A stretch of DNA of 57,459 bases from Bacillus sp. FJAT-22090 (GTDB lineage Bacteria > Bacillota > Bacilli > Bacillales_A > Planococcaceae): the NCBI RefSeq assembly GCF_007676755.1, contig NZ_VEBK01000017.1, forward strand, positions 444 through 57,902, read 5' to 3'. Under the pieces are notes generated by a model. That model saw nothing but the letters and a program-made list of their open reading frames with translations. It did not search any database and had not been told where the DNA came from. Below, in pieces: positions 53,984 through 57,459 of this stretch. Position numbers and translations under genes: made by a program. How positions within the stretch are numbered: position 1 is the first letter of the stretch; each line of letters opens with the position of its first letter.

Positions 53984-54067
53984 TATAGAACAAATAAAGT
54001 TGGAAACGTACAAAAAAAGATGGAAATGGACAAAAAAAGTTGGAAACAGGTAAAAAAAGTTGGAAAC
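53982..54067. repeat. R end of element 2: four TnsB-type sites at 20-bp spacing
   Basis: Repeats of the form acaaAtAAAGTTGGAAAC start at 53990, 54010, 54030 and 54050; the last opens gtaaaaaaag. The period is exactly 20 bp. The right half GTTGGAAAC replaces ATGTATCC of element 1, so the two TnsB proteins should read different sites. Confidence 0.92.
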
Positions 54068-54166
54068 TGTGTATAAGTTTCCAAGTTTAACTCTTTTTCC
54101 ATTTGGAGGGTTCTTCCTTGAAAATAAAAATGAAATTTATAAATATCAAATTGAAAGATTTTTAAA

Positions 54167-54199
54167 CTCTGCCCCTACTGGGGCAGAGTTTTTTTTTAT
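54167..54199 (+). terminator. Strong terminator just inside the R end of element 2
   Basis: Perfect stem actctgcccc/ggggcagagt with loop tact and nine T. Same position relative to end repeats and tns genes as in element 1. Confidence 0.95.
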
Positions 54200-54200
54200 A

Positions 54201-54244
54201 GTAACTATATTAAGTAACTATATGTAGTAACTCAAATCAGTTAC
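54201..54244. promoter_or_regulatory. Three GTAACT repeats at 13-bp spacing before tnsA2
   Basis: gtaact at 54201, 54214 and 54227, with the first two extending to gtaactatat, followed by gttac at 54240. They lie about 80-120 bp before tnsA, a likely promoter/operator area. No binding protein can be named. Confidence 0.45.
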
Positions 54245-54321
54245 GTTTCAATATCTACATAATAACCAATAAATATAAAAATGTAAAAATAAAAACCTAT
54301 ACATTAGATGGAGTGGTAAAA

Positions 54322-55176
54322 ATGGCGAAGAGAAAAAGAAGTAATTCAACGGAAACTAAAATTGAAAAATGGATAAAAGAAGGAAGAGGACAAGGAGAAG
54401 GTGCTGGTTATAAACCTTGGTTGGAAATTCAAGATGTTGCTTCCAACGGTTATGCAACAAGAAATTTAGGGTGGAAAACACTACGCAAGCATCATTTTCT
54501 TTCGGACTTTGAACTCCATTATTTCTATACATTAGAATGGTCTAGTTACGTTTTGGATATTAGGGAACAATATCCACTATTACCTTTAAAAAGAACTGTA
54601 GAAATTGCAGAAAGAATCGGAGTCGAACACCCTAGAGAAAATGGGAGTACGGGACCGTTAAAAGTGATTACAACCGATTTTTATTTAATTGTACAAACGC
54701 AAACTGGACAGAAAACTGTTGTTAGAAGTGTTAAACCAATCGATAAACTGACTGTAAGAGAATTGGAAAAATTCGATATAGAAAAAATATTTTTTGAAGA
54801 AATAGGCATTACGGATTGGGGGATTGTAACTGAAACGGATATACCTAAAATTTTTATTAAAAATATTGGTTGGTTTTATGATGCTAAGACCTTGGATAAT
54901 CGACCTAATATTAATTTAGCCTTAATTAATAGATTGGAACCTAGATTATACAAAGCAATAAAGACAGAAGAAATGGGATTATCAAATCTTGCATTGAAAT
55001 ATGATGAGATATTCGGACTGGAATATGGTTCATGCTTATTTATTATCAAATATTTACTAGCAAATAAGACTTGGCAAACAGATATTATGAACAAATTAAT
55101 TAATCCTTCCGAGAGAATAGAAATTTTCGATAAACAAATGAACGATAAAAGCGTAGGAATGGGAGGGGTATCATGA
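54322..55176 (+). CDS. tnsA: TnsA endonuclease of element 2
   Basis: A 284-residue TnsA. By alignment the catalytic set is E64 (LSDFE), D119 (VITTDFYL) and K138 (RSVKPI), with the family signature KEGRGQGEGAGYKPW near 19-33 and DIREQYPL near 79. It resembles element 1 TnsA throughout but is clearly diverged. The ATG at 54322 has ggag 8 bp upstream; a GTG three codons earlier overlaps that site. The stop overlaps the tnsB start (ATGA). Confidence 0.94.
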   Translation: MAKRKRSNSTETKIEKWIKEGRGQGEGAGYKPWLEIQDVASNGYATRNLGWKTLRKHHFLSDFELHYFYTLEWSSYVLDIREQYPLLPLKRTVEIAERIGVEHPRENGSTGPLKVITTDFYLIVQTQTGQKTVVRSVKPIDKLTVRELEKFDIEKIFFEEIGITDWGIVTETDIPKIFIKNIGWFYDAKTLDNRPNINLALINRLEPRLYKAIKTEEMGLSNLALKYDEIFGLEYGSCLFIIKYLLANKTWQTDIMNKLINPSERIEIFDKQMNDKSVGMGGVS

Positions 55177-57353
55177 TGATTAGTCTAAATATATTACTTG
55201 AATTTAAAAATAGGGAGCTAGAGACTATTTCCATTGAAAGGGTTCTTTGGATATCGCCAGATCTAGATGTTGTTGTTTTATTCAATATTGATAAGGAACT
55301 ACCGCACGTTCCAACTCTTAAATCAATTTCTGAATTGGAAGAAGTACTAACGACTCCGTATGCTTCCATCTTAAAATTTGATCCCTATAAAGAGTTGAAT
55401 GCACCAGAACAAGATTACTTAGAAAAACATAAGAAAACAAGGGACCTAAGATGGGATATTATAAAAGATTATATTGAGAAAGAACCTTATATTTATGATC
55501 CTGATATATTAAAATCGATGATTAGTGAAATGAAAAGTAAAACAGGGAAAAGTAGCAAGAGAATTTATTCGATATTAAGGGAATACTGGCGAGGAGGAAA
55601 AACAATTAACTCATTGATGCCTAAATATGCCAACAGTGGGGGAAGAGGAAAACCGAAACAATTAAAAGATAAGAAGATAGGACGGCCTTCAAAATTATCT
55701 ATAGAGCTAGGGATTCAAGGGGTTAATGTCACGGAAGCAGATAAAGAACTTTTCCAAGTTGGAATAAAACATTTCTATAGAGAAAAAAAGACAACATTAA
55801 AAAAAGCATATGAAGAAATCATACAAAAATATTATATTACTGGATATAAGACTGTAAATGGAACTGTTGTTCCTATTGCATTGCCAAATGATCAAGTTCC
55901 AAATTATCGTCAATTTTTAAATTGGTATAATTCAACCTTTAATGCTAAAGAAAAAATTATTAATAAGAGCGGTGAAAGTAAATATTATCTGAATCATCGA
56001 CCATTACTAGGGGATGCGACAAATAGAGCAGGAGGACCCGGTGATATTTTTGAGATTGATGCTACGATTGGGGATATATATTTAGTTAGTGAAATCGATC
56101 GCTCTCGAATTATAGGCAGACCAGTTATTTATATTGTAAAAGATGTCTTTACTAGAATGGTTGTCGGTGTTTATGTTGGTCTTGAAGGACCATCATGGGT
56201 AGCGGCAATGATGGCATTGGAAAATACAGCAACCAATAAAAAAGAGTATTGTAAAAAACTTGAACTAGATATTGAGGATGACGATTGGCCATGTGAACAT
56301 TTACCGAAGAAAATTAAGGCAGATAGAGGAGAAATGGAGAGTAAGAATGCAGATAATCTCGTAGAGTCACTTGGCATACAAATTATCAATACTCCACCGT
56401 ATAGAGCTGATTTAAAAGGAATCGTTGAACGTCACTTTAGAATCCTGAATGAACGAATTAAACAACATTGGATGCCAGGGGTTGTGCATAAAGATTTTAA
56501 AGAAAGAGGGGGGAAAGATTACAGACTTGATGCAAAGCTATCACTAAAAGCATTTGAGCGAATTATTGTATTAACTATACTAGAACATAATAATAGTGTA
56601 ATAAAAGGCTATGCATTACAGAGAGAAATGATGGAAGTTAACTTACTTCCTACACCATTAAATTTATGGAGTTGGGGACTTCAACATAGATCAGGCCTGT
56701 TAAAAAAGGTAGATAAAGATTTAATCAGATTAAATGTAATGCCTTCAAAAGAAGCGAGCGTCACAGCAGAAGGAATAGTATTTAATAAAATGAAGTATAC
56801 AAGTGGATTTTGTTTGGAAAATGGGTGGTTCGAAAAGGCAAGAATCAAAAGATGGAAAGAAATCATTTATTATGACCCAAGAGATGTTCAACATATTTAT
56901 ATGAAAACGCAAGGTAATAACTTTGTTAAGTGTCAATTAGTAGAGGCTGACAAAAGATATTCTCAATTTAGACTAGAGGAAGTCCAGGAGCAACAGTTCG
57001 TTATGGATATTAATAAAGCTCTCAACGGAACTTCCCAAAGACAGTTAAATATTGACACGAATGCACAAATTCTAAAGATTATGGAACAAGAGAAAATGGA
57101 TACGAACAAAATAAGTAATCCAGATGAAAGTAAAACTGGCAAGTTAAAAGACATAAGGGAAAATAGAAAAAGTGAGAAAGAAATAATGAGAGATAAAGAA
57201 CATTGGGGAAATACTCTTGAAAGAAACAAGCATAAATACAAAACAGAAGTAGTTGAGATGACGGATTTAATTAATCATGGCGTGGATGAAGACGAAGACG
57301 AAGACTACTTATTAAATCTAATTATTCAACATGATGGCAAGGAGGAAATGTAA
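55173..57353 (+). CDS. tnsB: TnsB DDE transposase of element 2
   Basis: A 726-residue transposase with catalytic D296 (EIDATIG), D384 (ADRGE) and E419 (GIVERH), 35 residues between the last two. Shared blocks with element 1 include YWRGGKTINSLMPKYANSGG near 142 and RPVIYIVKDVFTRMVVGVYV near 318. The C-terminal tail LKDIRENRKSEKEIMRDKE matches the TnsC-contacting tail of the first copy. Ribosome binding site gggagggg. Intact. Confidence 0.95.
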   Translation: MMISLNILLEFKNRELETISIERVLWISPDLDVVVLFNIDKELPHVPTLKSISELEEVLTTPYASILKFDPYKELNAPEQDYLEKHKKTRDLRWDIIKDYIEKEPYIYDPDILKSMISEMKSKTGKSSKRIYSILREYWRGGKTINSLMPKYANSGGRGKPKQLKDKKIGRPSKLSIELGIQGVNVTEADKELFQVGIKHFYREKKTTLKKAYEEIIQKYYITGYKTVNGTVVPIALPNDQVPNYRQFLNWYNSTFNAKEKIINKSGESKYYLNHRPLLGDATNRAGGPGDIFEIDATIGDIYLVSEIDRSRIIGRPVIYIVKDVFTRMVVGVYVGLEGPSWVAAMMALENTATNKKEYCKKLELDIEDDDWPCEHLPKKIKADRGEMESKNADNLVESLGIQIINTPPYRADLKGIVERHFRILNERIKQHWMPGVVHKDFKERGGKDYRLDAKLSLKAFERIIVLTILEHNNSVIKGYALQREMMEVNLLPTPLNLWSWGLQHRSGLLKKVDKDLIRLNVMPSKEASVTAEGIVFNKMKYTSGFCLENGWFEKARIKRWKEIIYYDPRDVQHIYMKTQGNNFVKCQLVEADKRYSQFRLEEVQEQQFVMDINKALNGTSQRQLNIDTNAQILKIMEQEKMDTNKISNPDESKTGKLKDIRENRKSEKEIMRDKEHWGNTLERNKHKYKTEVVEMTDLINHGVDEDEDEDYLLNLIIQHDGKEEM

Positions 57354-57407
57354 TTGGCGGGAAACAGTACTGAATCTGAACGAAAACCTACTAATGTACT
57401 CCCATGA
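57354..57407 (+). pseudogene. Stub at the tnsC position of element 2
   Basis: A TTG start with ggagg 8 bp upstream opens a frame of 17 codons (MAGNSTESERKPTNVLP) and then stops; the other frames close within a few codons too. In element 1 the tnsC N terminus contains NPLIEVLPP, so KPTNVLP may be the same spot just before the break. A complete TnsC is about 550 residues. The window ends 52 bp later, so the extent of the loss is unknown. Confidence 0.55.
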
Positions 57408-57459
57408 AAATTAAAATCTTCGATTTATAGAAAAAGGCAATACGAAATCGGACGCAGCT

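Larger units (their letters stand above)
53982..57459. mobile_element. Second Tn7-like element (element 2), R-end part only
   Basis: Starts TGTATAGAACAAATAAAG, the same 18-bp layout as element 1 but a different sequence, followed by four repeats at 20-bp spacing, a terminator, tnsA and tnsB. It continues past the window edge, so the L end and cargo are not seen. The tnsC position holds only a 17-codon stub. Orientation is the same as element 1. Confidence 0.9.

Noticed and set aside
53831-54067. Repeats considered as a CRISPR array
   Set aside because: The repeats are 17-18 bp, at 20-bp or irregular spacing, inverted between ends, with no Cas genes; they are TnsB-type end sites.

Overview
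The window comes from a low-GC, endospore-forming Firmicute of the order Bacillales. The gene order rocF-sigW-rsiW-cdaA-cdaR-glmM-glmS, a glmS ribozyme, a Bacillus-type tRNA cluster and a SigW-type autoregulatory promoter all point there. A Planococcaceae/Caryophanaceae relative of Lysinibacillus, Solibacillus or Psychrobacillus is my guess; the sequence does not settle the genus.

Region 1 (1-11766) is ordinary chromosome. It holds a 124-bp tandem repeat, six tRNAs (Asn, Thr, Val, Tyr, Gln, Ala), a HAD hydrolase, a GNAT acetyltransferase, arginase, the SigW/RsiW envelope-stress pair, the c-di-AMP cyclase operon cdaA-cdaR-glmM, a general-stress DJ-1/PfpI protein, and glmS behind its metabolite-sensing ribozyme. 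The 3' end of glmS is the classical attTn7 site.

Region 2 (11767-53978, 42.2 kb) is a complete Tn7-like transposon. It begins 25 bp after the glmS stop codon with TGTGAAAAAACAATAAAG and ends with the inverted copy, flanked on both sides by the 5-bp duplication AGTTG. The glmS-proximal (R) end has four TnsB-type sites at exactly 20-bp spacing; the distal (L) end has three spaced inverted sites. The transposition genes are tnsD-tnsA-tnsB-tnsC-tnsD, with two different full-length TnsD/TniQ proteins. The cargo is a metal/metalloid resistance island. It contains a two-component system, copper genes (CPH-type ATPase, cupredoxin membrane protein, multicopper oxidase, Cys-rich copper-storage protein, YdhK, CopC-CopD) and arsenic genes (arsR, arsB, arsC, a truncated arsD, arsN-like acetyltransferase, and a MarR regulator with an FAD oxidoreductase). 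It also contains cadmium genes (cadC-cadA, cadD) and an extracytoplasmic thiol-redox set (DsbA-like, DsbB-like, CcdA, ResA). A SpoIIP-like amidase and an NlpC/P60 hydrolase are unexpected passengers. The last two genes before the L end are an unrecognised zinc-ribbon protein and a translationally coupled partner; they are my best candidate for an undescribed system.

Region 3 (53982-end) is the R end of a second Tn7-like element lying directly against the first. It has its own four 20-bp-spaced end repeats of a different sequence, then tnsA and tnsB. At the tnsC position only a 17-codon stub remains before a stop. The duplication made by element 1 overlaps the first two bases of element 2, so element 2 was already in attTn7 when element 1 arrived between it and glmS.

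Functions are assigned from motifs and family resemblance read by eye; no database search was run.
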